A stretch of 64,000 nt of DNA, taken from NCBI GenBank assembly GCA_021325255.1, contig JAJPHP010000076.1, forward strand, positions 26,090 to 90,089. Direction: 5' to 3'. A model generated the notes under the pieces. That model ran no database searches. It was not told the origin of the DNA and was given only the letters and a program-made list of their open reading frames with translations. The translations under genes and the position numbers were made by a program. This stretch comes from Nitrososphaerota archaeon (GTDB lineage: Archaea; Thermoproteota; Nitrososphaeria; Nitrososphaerales; CADDZS01). This document shows, in pieces, positions 45,631 to 54,818 of the stretch. Position 1 is the stretch's first letter; each line of letters starts with the position of its first letter.

Positions 45631-46441
45631 ACGTCAACATCTTCAACGTGAGCGCAGAACGGAGAACTGTCTCCCTCCATCGTCCCCGGTACTGACATTT
45701 TTGAAGCCAATTTCTCCAATAGTCAACTGTTTCGTACAGTTTGTCCCAATAAATGGGACCTGCCTCTGTATGGAGATCGACCCTGCCTTTTGCGCCTGTT
45801 TCGGCGATAAAGTATGCCAACTCACCCTTGTTCAGTTTGAACCTTGCCTGAGCTCCACCCGAGCCGTCATTCTCTACTGGAAAAGATGACGAAAGCCCCA
45901 AACTGATGTTGGTGCTTTCGAATACTGCTCCCTTGCCTGTCACATTCAAGTTGTGGCGATCTCTCGCGTAGTTGAAAGCGGGCCTGCAAACCATTTTGAA
46001 CGACCCAAAACCACTCAAAATGCGGGCTCCTCGAAGTATCGCGTGGCTTTGAGTTCTTTCCTTTTGACGACGAATTGACATGAAATCTACAACTTCAGCA
46101 ACACCTTGAGGTGTGAGAAACCTTGTGGTCAAAACATTGGTCTCTGGCAAGTAGTACTGCCTTATTTGTGCCTGATCAATGTTCGCTGGAGCAATGGTGA
46201 ATGATCCTCCTATCTTGGCGTCAAGAATTGAGCCAAAGATGCTAGGGGAGTCGAATGCCGGGGAGCACCACCAATCAATTGTTCCGGTTTTCCCGACTAG
46301 AGCAACTGTGTGAAGATCTCCAATCACTCCATGGTCTTCGATAGGCAGGTAAGCTTGTGCTTTTTGAGGAACCTCCATCTGAGTTTCTCTTGCCATTGCT
46401 AGGAATTCACTTTGGTGTTTGTTACAGTAGTTCTCGGACAT
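45623..46441 (-). pseudogene. GH15 glucoamylase/trehalase, N-terminal part before the frameshift
   Basis: The N-terminal beta-sandwich and linker of a GH15 enzyme. It contains AYLPIEDHGVIGDLHTVALV, GTIDWWCSPAFDSPSIF, and ETNVLTTRFLTPQGVAEVVD, with WRETVLRSALTLKMLTYAP at the end. After YAP the frame runs off into unrelated residues and ends at 45485. The matching continuation is in the next frame, so one extra base in a C5 run separates the halves. The ATG at 46441 is backed by an A/T-rich box (ATTTATT, minus strand, near 46475). Either the gene is recently inactivated, or the base call in the homopolymer is wrong; every other residue looks intact. Confidence 0.85.
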
Positions 46442-46691
46442 CTTTGTGCATGCTGTTAATTATTGGAATAAATGACGTGAATGCGAAGAAACTCGATTTA
46501 TGTAAGAACAACGTCAGGCGGAAGGAAGGAAGGAATTGAAACTCATGAGACAAGTCATGCTTATTGCAGGCAAGGAGCCCAACCGTACCCCTCAGAAGAC
46601 AAAGAGTTGACCGATGCGAGCGCAGTTGACCAATCCTGATTGAGGCCCAAAGATCGCGAGAGATTGGTCGCCCGTATTCCCTCACAGACAT

Positions 46692-46856
46692 CTATACTTT
46701 GTACTTTGCTTTTCCTATCTTCTTCTTTACGCTTCCTTTTGTCTGTTCGAGGCTACCGCGTGCGCGTTCGGTTGGGCTGCCTTCTATCTTCCCCTTCGTC
46801 TTCCTGAGCTTACCCTTGACCTTGTCTTTTTCTCCGCTCAAAATGTCCTTTGACAT
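46692..46856 (-). CDS. CsbD-like small stress protein, 54 aa
   Basis: A short frame from ATG at 46856 to TAG at 46692. It reads MSKDILSGEKDKVKGKLRKT, then KGKIEGSPTERARGSLEQTK and GSVKKKIGKAKYKV. The highly charged 'K-x-KG-K-x-K' helices followed by G-x-x-x-x-K-G-x-V match the CsbD family of small general-stress proteins, usually 55-70 aa. The biochemical role of CsbD is unknown. It lies among other small stress-type genes. It is shorter than the usual ORF cutoffs and easily missed. Confidence 0.75.
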   Translation of the reverse strand: MSKDILSGEKDKVKGKLRKTKGKIEGSPTERARGSLEQTKGSVKKKIGKAKYKV

Positions 46857-47024
46857 CTTTTAATGTCTCTTGGAGAGGACTGTCGGTGCACTGAGCTATT
46901 TACTTCAGCTGAACAGATAATAGCAAAATTTACTCGGGTTCTGACTTCTTCATCATCAGTAAGATTCCCAAAGAGGAAAGTGTCTATCTCGTAAATATTG
47001 TATCGCGAAAGACATCTCCATTTC

Positions 47025-47261
47025 ATGAGCTCAGCAGAGGAAGCAGGCAGAAAAGCCAAGGTCAATGAAACCGGACGCAAGTATCGGAAACCAAGCGATG
47101 AAGACTTGAGGAAGATCAAGAGAAATATCGACATGGAAGAGGAAGAGAGGCGAAGAGTCACCGGCGATGATCTGAAAACACGACCAGAAGGAAGTGGAGC
47201 CCAGTTCGAGTCACAAGCAAACGGAGAACAACAGGAACAAAGGCAAGGAGGTTGCCGGTAA
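47025..47261 (+). CDS. Small highly charged protein, hypothetical
   Basis: A 78-aa hydrophilic protein starting MSSAEEAGRKAKVNETGRKY, with a central Arg/Glu-rich helix (DEDLRKIKRNIDMEEEERRR) and a Gln-rich tail. I choose the ATG at 47025 because GTAAATATTG (46991-47000) lies about 29 nt upstream, fitting a leaderless transcript; the frame extends back to 46998. No family recognised. Composition and neighbours suggest a desiccation- or stress-related disordered protein. Confidence 0.45.
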   Translation: MSSAEEAGRKAKVNETGRKYRKPSDEDLRKIKRNIDMEEEERRRVTGDDLKTRPEGSGAQFESQANGEQQEQRQGGCR

Positions 47262-47314
47262 GAACCCCTACTCTGAATGAAAGATCACCCGCCTAACTAA
47301 ATCCGAAATTCACT

Positions 47315-47668
47315 CTAGTGACTTGTTTTCTTTGGCGTAAGCTTGGAGGCCAATCTCAAGAGTCTTGAGAATTCAGTGCGATTGATGTCAGGCGGGCCCT
47401 CGATCCTAATGTGGCGCATGTCCTTCCCAGTTCCTTCCAATAGTCTGGAATCGAGTTCGGCACCGCGCATGAAATAGAGGTTCAGATGGTCTTTGTAATC
47501 TGCAAACGCCACAATCATTTCTTTTCCAATAGTGTAAACAGGAATGCCCATCTTGATTCCTTCTTTCGCTTGCGGAAGGACTTGCTTGACGAGTCTTCTA
47601 ATTTCACGAGCACATCGTCTACGTTTAGGGTCGATCTGTGCGACGAATTTCCCGACTTCGCCGGCCAT
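47315..47668 (-). CDS. DUF1801 (YdhG-like) domain protein
   Basis: A small alpha/beta protein. The domain begins MAGEVGKFVAQIDPKRRRCA and continues with EIRRLVKQVLPQAKEGIKMG, YTIGKEMIVAFADYKDHLNL and a C-terminal IEGPPDINRTEFSRLLRLAS. This is the DUF1801/YdhG fold of about 110-120 aa, common in bacteria and of unknown function. The frame runs to 47872, but that first 68 residues are not domain-like, so I prefer the ATG at 47668. Its sporadic presence in archaea suggests acquisition from bacteria. Confidence 0.75.
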   Translation of the reverse strand: MAGEVGKFVAQIDPKRRRCAREIRRLVKQVLPQAKEGIKMGIPVYTIGKEMIVAFADYKDHLNLYFMRGAELDSRLLEGTGKDMRHIRIEGPPDINRTEFSRLLRLASKLTPKKTSH

Positions 47669-47988
47669 TTCAGTTATCTCCTTTTCGTTTGGCCTCACTG
47701 GTGTGCAAAAGAGCTTTCGGGATCTGTCAGATTTAGCTTTCTTTCTCGCGTCATTTTCAACAATCCCGTAACTCAGCTGAGTTAGGAGATTCCGAGTGTA
47801 ACAAAACGGCTGTAGCTCTAAGAACGCTATGGGCCAAAAGGGGTTTTCCGCAATAACAAAAAAAGAAATCAAGGATGATAATGTGAAAGGGTAGAAATCA
47901 ACAATAGTCTTTGCAGCTCCCTTTGCGTTCGTATTAGAGTCTGCACTCCATGCGATGTGGAGGCGGCTCCATGAGAAATTAGCGAAGA

Positions 47989-48471
47989 CTACAGTCTGCG
48001 TTCGACCATCTTGGGAATCAGGTTTTGAATATCTTTCGCAAATTTCTTCTCTTCCTTCTGGTTTTGTTCGGCGATCTTTTTCGTGGCGTCATCACCTGCT
48101 AGCTTGCTCTGATTCTTCAGGAATTCGTAGTGAGCAATTTCGAAGTTTTTCCAAGCGTACACATTCTTTATGTCGTCTCTCAACTTCATTTCAGATGTAG
48201 CATTCGGGGCTCTTGGAAACGTGATCGGAGGAGCCTGAGCCTTTTCAGTAGTTGTCTGTATTCCGAGTGCTTGCAATCTGCTCGAAATCCTTTGAACCTG
48301 TTCTTTTGTTTCCTCAACGTGCTGGACTAGCTTCTTCCTCATCTCTGGATCTGTGACCTCCGGAAGAATCATGTTCAGCTTCTCAAGGCTCGTGTTCTCC
48401 ATCTTCAGGGCGTCCTCCAGTCCACGGCTAATTGGTTCGTTTGTTGCTATAGGCGCTCTTGAAATGGTCAT
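47989..48471 (-). CDS. Ferritin-like four-helix protein (YciF/DUF892-like)
   Basis: A 160-aa predominantly helical protein. The first helical pair (EDALKMENTSLEKLNMILPE and EMRKKLVQHVEETKEQVQRI) and the later pair (DIKNVYAWKNFEIAHYEFLK and the Lys/Glu-rich helix) resemble the YciF/DUF892 branch of the ferritin superfamily. A full set of iron ligands (E/ExxH) is only partly visible (ENTSLEK, EIAHYE), so metal binding is uncertain. Such proteins are induced by stress in bacteria. The ATG start at 48471 has a clean N-terminus. Confidence 0.55.
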   Translation of the reverse strand: MTISRAPIATNEPISRGLEDALKMENTSLEKLNMILPEVTDPEMRKKLVQHVEETKEQVQRISSRLQALGIQTTTEKAQAPPITFPRAPNATSEMKLRDDIKNVYAWKNFEIAHYEFLKNQSKLAGDDATKKIAEQNQKEEKKFAKDIQNLIPKMVERRL

Positions 48472-48594
48472 GATGTATTGTTTCTTTGACCTATTGCCTT
48501 CGGTTACCTTAGTATAGGAACTGTAGCTTCAGAATAGAGGTATGTTACGGAGTTATGAACAGAAAAAAGAAACGCAAAGCCATTTCATCAGATA

Positions 48595-48690
48595 AATTTG
48601 AATGAAAAAAAGAGAGAAATAAAATTCAAGAAAAGTACGCAGGAGCGCACGCACAGGTCCCATGCGCGCACTCTGGCCCGACGGGTTTTC
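48595..48690 (-). terminator. Probable terminator of the TFB gene
   Basis: On the minus strand, GTGCGCGCATGGGACCTGTG is followed by CGTGCGC and then a long T-rich tract ending in TTTTTTT. The stem is imperfect, but hairpin plus T tract directly after the stop fits transcription termination. Confidence 0.5.
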
Positions 48691-48699
48691 TAAGTGCTC

Positions 48700-49650
48700 T
48701 TACATCCTAAGAGCTTCCTTCAGTCCCTTGTACCTGTTTCGTATTGTGACCTCGGTCACTCCGGCCGCCTCTGCGATGTCCTTCTGCGTCTTGCTCTCGT
48801 TTTCCATGACGCAAGCGACGTAGAGTGCGGACGCAGCTAGCCCCATCGGGTCCTTGCCTGCGGAGGTTCTTGTATCCTGTGCCCTTCGCAGTATGTCTAT
48901 CGCCCTTCTCTTTGTCCGCTCTGTGACACCGGCCTTGCTTGCAATCCTCGAGACACACTTTATCGGATCTGCAACTGGCATTCGGAGATCCATCTCTCGC
49001 AGGAGCAACCTGTAGGACCTTGCGAGGTCCTTCTTTTTCAGGTTGGCAACAGATGCCACGTCCTTGAGTGTCCTCGGAGTCTCCGTGTTCCTGAAAGCCG
49101 CGTAGAGTGATGCGGCAATCAATCCAGAAATGGATCTACCTCGAATCAATTTTCTCTCGATTGCCTTCCTATAGATGTAGGCCGCCTTCTCAATCACAGA
49201 GTCGCTGACGTTGAGCTTCTCGGCAAGTCTATCGAGCTCGCTGAATGCTTGACGCAGGTTCCTGTCGACCGATTCGTGTACCTGGCTTCTCCTGTCCCAG
49301 GTTCTCAGCCTCTCGAGCGTTGTCTTCATTGAAGATTGCAGAGAGCGACCCGAGGCGTCCCTGTTCTCGAGGCCGATGACGGTCGAAAGACCCATATCGT
49401 GCATTGCAAGTGTTGAGGGAATACCTGTTCTCCTAGGATCTCTGCCCATCTCAGAGTCCTGTTGGAACGATCTCCATTCTGGTCCGGCTTCCTCTATCCT
49501 TTCCTTTACCACGTACCCACAGTTGCTGCAAAACTGCTCGCCGCTAGCATTGTCGAGCAACATCTGTCCCTTGCCGCATCTAGGACAACGGTCGCCCCGC
49601 CTTTGCTGAAGCGCGAACAGGTTGCTATTGCCTTTTTTCTCCATACTCAT
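48700..49650 (-). CDS. tfb: Transcription initiation factor IIB (TFB)
   Basis: The archaeal TFIIB homologue, which bridges TBP-bound promoter DNA and RNA polymerase. It is 316 aa. The zinc ribbon has C22, C25, C41 and C44 (RCPRCGKG...FCSNCGYV). The B-finger/linker follows (about 50-100, with PEWRSF). Two cyclin-like repeats span about 110-205 (GRSISGLIAASLYAAFRNTE) and 210-312 (KDPMGLAASALYVACVMENE, then a helix-turn-helix TQKDIAEAAGVTEVTIRNRY). A TTTATA box about 55 nt upstream would give a leader of about 30 nt. Archaea often carry several TFBs; this one looks complete. Confidence 0.97.
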   Translation of the reverse strand: MSMEKKGNSNLFALQQRRGDRCPRCGKGQMLLDNASGEQFCSNCGYVVKERIEEAGPEWRSFQQDSEMGRDPRRTGIPSTLAMHDMGLSTVIGLENRDASGRSLQSSMKTTLERLRTWDRRSQVHESVDRNLRQAFSELDRLAEKLNVSDSVIEKAAYIYRKAIERKLIRGRSISGLIAASLYAAFRNTETPRTLKDVASVANLKKKDLARSYRLLLREMDLRMPVADPIKCVSRIASKAGVTERTKRRAIDILRRAQDTRTSAGKDPMGLAASALYVACVMENESKTQKDIAEAAGVTEVTIRNRYKGLKEALRM

Positions 49651-49754
49651 TTTTGATTCACCAGAAAAACGTATCAGAAGAGGTTATATCAGTGCAAGCG
49701 GCCCTATAAACCTTGCGGTAGAGCCCTGAGGAATCCCGTTCGTTAGGACAGTAT

Positions 49755-49773
49755 GACCTAAGCGAGTTAGGTC
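49755..49773. repeat. Hairpin between TFB and the remnant gene
   Basis: Perfect 7-bp inverted repeat GACCTAA / TTAGGTC with a 5-nt loop. Upstream of the TFB promoter; function unknown. Confidence 0.3.
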
Positions 49774-49919
49774 GCTTCCATTCTGCCCTTCGCCTCAGAT
49801 ACCCGTATCCTATGAAAGAAAAGTGTTTCTGCTAAGGCTGTGTGTCGGATTGCTTTAGGACTCTCAGGGCGCTAAAGGCTACCCAATCCTCCCAAAAACA
49901 GATGCCTTTGCAGGCCCTC

Positions 49920-50339
49920 TCAGGCTGTTCCACGCAAGGTCGGGTTGACCGCTTCAAGCAACCATTTGTCATCCTCTCTTTGCTTTGCCTTGAGTATCTC
50001 GACGATGTCCATCATTCGTTTTGCCATAACCAAGAAAGGTCATTGTGTCCAGTCCAATCATGAATCCTAACTTTAGTGGGGGGATTTGTGAAACCAAAAC
50101 CATGGGGTCACCTGTGTCCTTGGTCAAGTCCCCACGCTCGAGGTGGAACTCGTAGCCCTTCTCGACTAACCTCTTTGTCAGTCTTGACCACCTGTTGTGA
50201 GGGAGTGCTGCTCAAGCGCTAACGAGTTCCATCAATTGAGAGTACCCACGGGAGAGAGACGAAGGAAGTTCCTGAGACCATCTTCCATCTGGCATTCCAC
50301 GATTCTATCGTTGGTGTTCTCAAATCGAATTAAAATCTT
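49920..50339 (-). pseudogene. Multiply frameshifted remnant of an unknown gene
   Basis: Three overlapping minus-strand frames read like coding sequence but are separated by stops and shifts. The first is KILIRFENTNDRIVECQMED continuing to LRLSPVGTLN (50339 to about 50235). The second runs about 50217-50030, RLTKRLVEKGYEFHLERGDL and DPMVLVSQIPPLKLGFMIGL. The third (50027-49920) starts MAKRMMDIVEILKAKQREDD and ends LEAVNPTLRGTA. Together they would give a protein of about 130-140 aa. I do not recognise the family. Protein-like composition in successive frames suggests a decayed gene rather than chance. Confidence 0.4.
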
Positions 50340-50941
50340 GGCAAGGTCCCTCGAGATGCAGTTCTTCGATTCCTACTCAATTTGCGCCAGAGTGCTCAGT
50401 CACTCCTTGAAGAATACCCTGCATTTAGGACTACGCGAGATAAAGATGTACGTCCTAAACAATCCTTCGCGCCGTGCAAAAGGTGACCTACGGCAAGTCT
50501 TTTGCGACCTTGCTGAAAAGCCGTCGTAAGTGAGTGAGAAACCGATGGAGTTTTTCTCGATGAGATTTTCAGTTATACTGTGGAAGTTAGCACGAGGCAA
50601 GAATATACATCTTTAATGAAATGGCACAAATGGATATATGAGCTGACAGAGCATAAAGTAAGTGCCATAGACAACGCTTTTCTTTCCGTGAAGGCATTCC
50701 AAAATAGAAGGAAGCGCGACATATGTGAGCTCATGCTCTACTCTTCCACCACACTCCCTTTGCAAGAAGCATGTGAGGGAGCAAAAACCGAAAGCCGGTC
50801 AAAGCGAATCTAATCATTGGAAAAGAACAACGGCAAGATTGCTCTGCCTGAGCTTTGACGGTGGCGCCACTGTTTTGGAGAGAAGGCCCGGTCTACGGGT
50901 TCCGAGAATTCGACTTTGAAGGAGAAGTTTAACCAAAGAAA
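50340..50941. other. Intergenic region, no clear gene
   Basis: Several plus-strand frames of 60-110 codons, none with domain features or a properly placed promoter. They may be further decayed sequence adjoining the remnant. Confidence 0.2.
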
Positions 50942-51694
50942 TTGATCATCGCACAAATATCAGACCTACACCTCGGCCCACAGTTTGTCGAAGATTCCTA
51001 TAGGAAGGCAGTGGAAGAGATACTCGAACTGAAACCTGACGTAGTGGTGGCATCCGGGGATTTCACCGAGAACGGTCTCCTGAGAGAGTACCGGCTCGCC
51101 GCAAAAGAAATGGATGCACTCAAAGGGTTTCCGGTCATCACTGTGGCGGGAAACCACGACTACAGGTCGACAGGCTACCTGATCTACAAGGAGATCTTCG
51201 GCGAAAAACAGATCAACCAACAGGGAGGTGCGGTCTTCTTCTCGGTCAGTACAGCGAGACCAGACAGGGACGAAGGAGAGGTTGGTCACAGACAGAACAT
51301 CTGGCTAGAAGAGAGCTTGAAGAAGTACGAGGGCAAGGCGAAGGTTGTGGTGATGCACCATCATGTTATCCAGGTTCCGGACACTGGTACTGATAGGATC
51401 ACTATTGTTGACGCGGGAGACGTTTTGAAAAGCCTCCTCGCCGCAGGGGCCACGCTCGTGCTCTGTGGCCACAGGCACAGGCCGTGGATGTGGAGGATTA
51501 ACGAAATGCTAATTGTACATGCTGGTACGGTGTCGTCCGAGCGGACCAGAGGATACTTCGCAAACACTTACAACATCATTGAGCTAAATGAGAGCACTGG
51601 CGAGGCTAGCGTCTCGCTCAAACTCGTCGGCGGAAGGAGGATTCCGATGGACGAAGTGGTAAAAGAAAGGGAAACATACATCCCTCAAATCTGA
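50942..51694 (+). CDS. Calcineurin-like metallophosphoesterase
   Basis: A 250-aa two-metal phosphoesterase. All five blocks are present: IAQISDLHLG (D, H), VVASGDFTENG (GD), ITVAGNHDYRS (GNHD), VVMHHHVIQVP (His), and LVLCGHRHRPW (GHxH). It is cytosolic with no signal peptide. The subgroup resembles 3',5'-cyclic-nucleotide phosphodiesterase-like or DNA-repair-like phosphoesterases, but the substrate cannot be told from sequence alone. The start is TTG at 50942, immediately before the first strand. Confidence 0.93.
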   Translation: MIIAQISDLHLGPQFVEDSYRKAVEEILELKPDVVVASGDFTENGLLREYRLAAKEMDALKGFPVITVAGNHDYRSTGYLIYKEIFGEKQINQQGGAVFFSVSTARPDRDEGEVGHRQNIWLEESLKKYEGKAKVVVMHHHVIQVPDTGTDRITIVDAGDVLKSLLAAGATLVLCGHRHRPWMWRINEMLIVHAGTVSSERTRGYFANTYNIIELNESTGEASVSLKLVGGRRIPMDEVVKERETYIPQI

Positions 51695-51811
51695 GGAATA
51701 ATTCTTCTTCGAACCGGACGTATTGCGAGATGTCATACAACTAGACTCCTCAGGCGATTACCTGCAGTAAAGAAAGTAGCCAACGGAAATGGGTTGTGAG
51801 TACTTCGAAAG

Positions 51812-52327
51812 ATGAACCCGATATCGGCATTCTGGCTTTCCAAGCGGCAAGCCAAGGCGAGAGCCCTGATCCGCGGGAGCACGGTGCTCGACATCGGCTC
51901 GAGGACGGAGAAACTTCGCGAGAACGAGATAACACTTGACATCGACAAGACCGTCAGACCGGACATTTGCGCCTCAGCCGAGGCTCTGCCTCTTCGCGAC
52001 GGTTCCTTTGACTACATAGTCATGCTTGAGGTCATCGAGCACCTTGATGACCAACAGCTTCACTCTGCGCTGAAGGAATGCAAGAGGGTCGCTCACAAGG
52101 CGATATTTTCTACGCCTAACTGCGACTCGGTCATTTGGGACAAGGTCGTCTGGCCCCTCTGGAGCCACACGGTTGGGAGAGAGTGGATCGGTGCACACAA
52201 GCAGTTCTTCGGCAAGGCTTCGCTCGCACAGCTGCTCGAGAACGAACACGACATGCAGATCATGGAACGGAACTACTCCCACTGGAACCTTCTAGTCCTC
52301 GTGAGCACAAGGGCAGGTGCTTCCTGA
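51812..52327 (+). CDS. SAM-dependent class I methyltransferase
   Basis: A 171-aa methyltransferase of the Methyltransf_11 type. Motif I is STVLDIGSRTE, with DIGS in place of the common DxGxG. The acidic loop is LDIDKTVRPDICASAEALPL, motif post-I/II is DGSFDYIVMLEVIEHLDD, and LKECKRVAHKAIFSTPN forms the later strand. It is on the short side and lacks the helical cap of larger enzymes. A glycan or small-molecule substrate is possible. The start ATG at 51812 fits. Confidence 0.85.
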   Translation: MNPISAFWLSKRQAKARALIRGSTVLDIGSRTEKLRENEITLDIDKTVRPDICASAEALPLRDGSFDYIVMLEVIEHLDDQQLHSALKECKRVAHKAIFSTPNCDSVIWDKVVWPLWSHTVGREWIGAHKQFFGKASLAQLLENEHDMQIMERNYSHWNLLVLVSTRAGAS

Positions 52328-52948
52328 TCCGCTTACGTTCAAATCCACGAGAGACGATGTTTGCCCCGTACTGGTCCTTAAAAGGTACGACGAACTCCAA
52401 AGAATTTCTTTTCTGTACGCTTGATTGGGCCAGATAAGAATACGTTTTATTTAAGCGGCTATTTCTCGCGCGAATGTGTAACGGCTTCGACACTATTCGC
52501 TTTTGTTATCGATTACTATCGTACGTAAGTCATATGTAATGAGTTTAAGTAGTAAAATCCGAGCGTCTTTTTCACACAGGCGCATTTTTTCCATCGCATC
52601 TTCAACGTAGTTGAAGTGGCACAATTCTTGTAGCTTTCATCAATGGAATTGTAAGATTCTTGACAGTGTTTAGCGGTACGCGACTATCGAGATTACAGAG
52701 AAAAATAAGGGCCATGCCCAAAACGCTTGCATAATCGGTATCTGCCCTAATTTCGACTGGCTGCTTCGCTTTCTTCAGGGAGACCTCGAAAATGATTCAC
52801 TCCTTTTCCCACTTTTGATACAGTATTACCTCTGTTATGTACCACACTCTATACGGGGGTAGTACCCCTCTGTTTCACGACAAGTGTCAAGAATCAGCGA
52901 TCGGATGAATATGCCTACCATGAACATAAGTTCCGTGGACCACATGTG
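52328..52948. other. Gene-poor region, first part
   Basis: No gene called. A TATA-like TTTATTTAAG (52445-52454) is followed at a suitable distance by ATGTGTAAC opening only a 21-codon frame, which may mark a small RNA. A 13-bp palindrome GGGGTAGTACCCC lies at 52856-52868. Confidence 0.25.
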
Positions 52949-53200
52949 TCAAGATGTTCCTTTGAATCTTGCTCGTTTGGCTGCTCGCTGGACAACTGGG
53001 TTTCCAAAACGCTTTAGGCAAATCATCTCACCTGATGCACGTTCGTTAATCATAGTGTAGGCAGGTCTCTCTGTCCTAGAGATCTGAAGATGATAATGTG
53101 GTATGACTGTGAATGAGACTGGGTGTTCTTTCAGTTTCGCTGAGGTGAGTGACGCAGAGGAATCGGGCTGATTAGAAATGTTTGAGTATCTCTCAGACAA
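52949..53200 (-). CDS. Possible small protein, 83 aa
   Basis: A frame with coding-like composition, including VSFTVIPHYHLQISRTERPA and a basic C-terminus GNPVVQRAAKRARFKGTS. I recognise no family and see no TATA box at the right distance from the TTG start at 53200. It is the most protein-like frame in this gene-poor stretch. Confidence 0.28.
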   Translation of the reverse strand: MSERYSNISNQPDSSASLTSAKLKEHPVSFTVIPHYHLQISRTERPAYTMINERASGEMICLKRFGNPVVQRAAKRARFKGTS

Positions 53201-54073
53201 GCGCCAGCTCTCGCACTAATCTCCGAGCCACAAGGTCGAACTATTTTCTGTATGAGAATCATAAAGAAAAACAGCCCACAACTCGACCGCAATCACTTTT
53301 GGCGCCAATTCAACCGAGTCATGGCCTGAAACCGAGAGTCCTCCGAGACGAAGGGCGATTTTTCAAGGAGTTGGTCGAAGGACTCGGCCACGAGTTTCCG
53401 TTGTCTTGTGTTCTTGGATATTGCTCGGGATTTGCCCCGAGAAAAATCCAATACCTGCACTTGAGCGCGGCATGCTCACCCGCAGAACTTTCAGTGTGCG
53501 CAGAGCGGTGAGCCTATTCAACGGGCTAGACAGAATCGACATTCATGATCACTTCGTGCCCTGCGATAGGTGCGCGAACAGGTTGAACGACTCAATAATC
53601 AATTTCTGATTATCAACTGACCTCAACGTAAGAGTCTCAAAGTCAAACAAATCATGTTGTATCCAACATTCCATAAAGGCGTACTTGGACTTCAAGACAT
53701 CGTATTGCTTACCACGAACGAAAGAAGAATGGCAACCGGTCGTTGCATCAGGTTCGACCGATCTACCAAGAACTTTTTCAAAGGACGACTCCCCAATGGG
53801 CGATGTTACAATTCGTATTTTCTATTCGACGACCTGAATTCAAATCTAAACAGCACCTTCGAAGCTGCCGTTGGGAGTCAGAATCACTCTTTCTCTCACG
53901 ATTTAATCGCTGATCGACTATACCATACATATCCGTACTTATTCACTATACGAAGGCTTTATCCGAGGTTTCGGCGAAGATATGCACAATTCTCCTCTTT
54001 ATGCCCGACACGGTGTGTGACCTGACGCGGCTCCAGAGAAGAAACAGATTATGGAAAAATGGTGTGATTAGAA
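53201..54073. other. Gene-poor region, second part
   Basis: No gene called. A 123-codon plus-strand frame (53654-54025) is rich in Arg, Asn, Phe and Tyr without any domain pattern. A GATTATGG box (about 54046-54053) ahead of the stress-protein ATG is the only probable regulatory site. Confidence 0.25.
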
Positions 54074-54664
54074 ATGAGCGCAATACTTTCTAGTGCAGAT
54101 TCTAAGGACGAGAACACTGATTCACTGAATCAAGTTACAACGGCGAGCGAACATCCCGAAGAGCTCGAAGTACGCAGGGAACTCAGGAGAGGGCTCGCGA
54201 GGGGCGATGAAATACTGCTTCCGATCAATGGCCTCGAAGATAGGGACGCAAGAGCCAAGGAAGTTGTACAATACGCAATCTCCATGGCAAAAAAGTTCAG
54301 GATGAAGATTGTCTTGCTCTATGCCATACCAAATGTAGAACTCTCTGATGAGTATATACAGTACGCCAAGATTGAGGGTATCACCGATTACTACTCCTCA
54401 TATCTGGAGTCAATTAGCGCTGAATCCTTCTCGAGATGGACCAAGGTTCTTCGCGCAGAAGGAGTAGAATTCGAAACAATGACCTACGTAGGGAGTCTGA
54501 ACAGGGCTATCAGGGATGCTTCTGAATTTAGGAGCATCGGCCTTGTCATCTCAACGCCAGGTTCTAGGCCGCGCATCGGCTTGATCCAGCGCATCTTTGG
54601 TCATGGAAATATCTCGTATAAAGTCTCAGACCACTCTGGTGTCCCGGTGCTGTCCGTACCCTGA
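54074..54664 (+). CDS. Universal stress protein (UspA family)
   Basis: A 196-aa single-Usp-domain protein. An acidic N-terminal extension of about 40 residues precedes the domain: GDEILLPINGLEDRDARAKE, the helix VVQYAISMAKKFRMKIVLLY, and a C-terminal IGLVISTPGSRPRIGLIQRI and HGNISYKVSDHSGVPVLSVP. The ATP-binding G2xG9xG(S/T) motif is incomplete (TPGSRPRIG, then GHGNISYKV), so nucleotide binding is uncertain. It converges on the his operon. Likely a stress-related regulator or chaperone-like protein. Confidence 0.85.
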   Translation: MSAILSSADSKDENTDSLNQVTTASEHPEELEVRRELRRGLARGDEILLPINGLEDRDARAKEVVQYAISMAKKFRMKIVLLYAIPNVELSDEYIQYAKIEGITDYYSSYLESISAESFSRWTKVLRAEGVEFETMTYVGSLNRAIRDASEFRSIGLVISTPGSRPRIGLIQRIFGHGNISYKVSDHSGVPVLSVP

Positions 54665-54818
54665 TAGACCTGCCAAAGGAATTCCACTCGGCTACCCGAG
54701 CAAATCCATTTTCTCTAGTGTGATGGATGCGAAGAGAGGACACTTACGCAGCAACTACAGGGCACACTGCGTAGCCCCCTTCGTCTCTTTTTCTTTCTCA
54801 ACAAACAGCCATTTCGCG

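Noticed and set aside
46422..46691. 89-codon minus-strand ORF upstream of the GH15 gene
   Set aside because: It covers the GH15 promoter region and shows no domain or coding-like composition.
52301..52350. T-arm-like GTTCAAATC as part of a tRNA
   Set aside because: No acceptor, D or anticodon stems can be built around it, and it directly follows the methyltransferase gene. A similar string near 35337 was rejected for the same reason.
53654..54025. 123-codon plus-strand ORF in the gene-poor region
   Set aside because: No recognisable domain, odd Arg/Asn/Phe/Tyr-rich composition and no promoter; probably chance.
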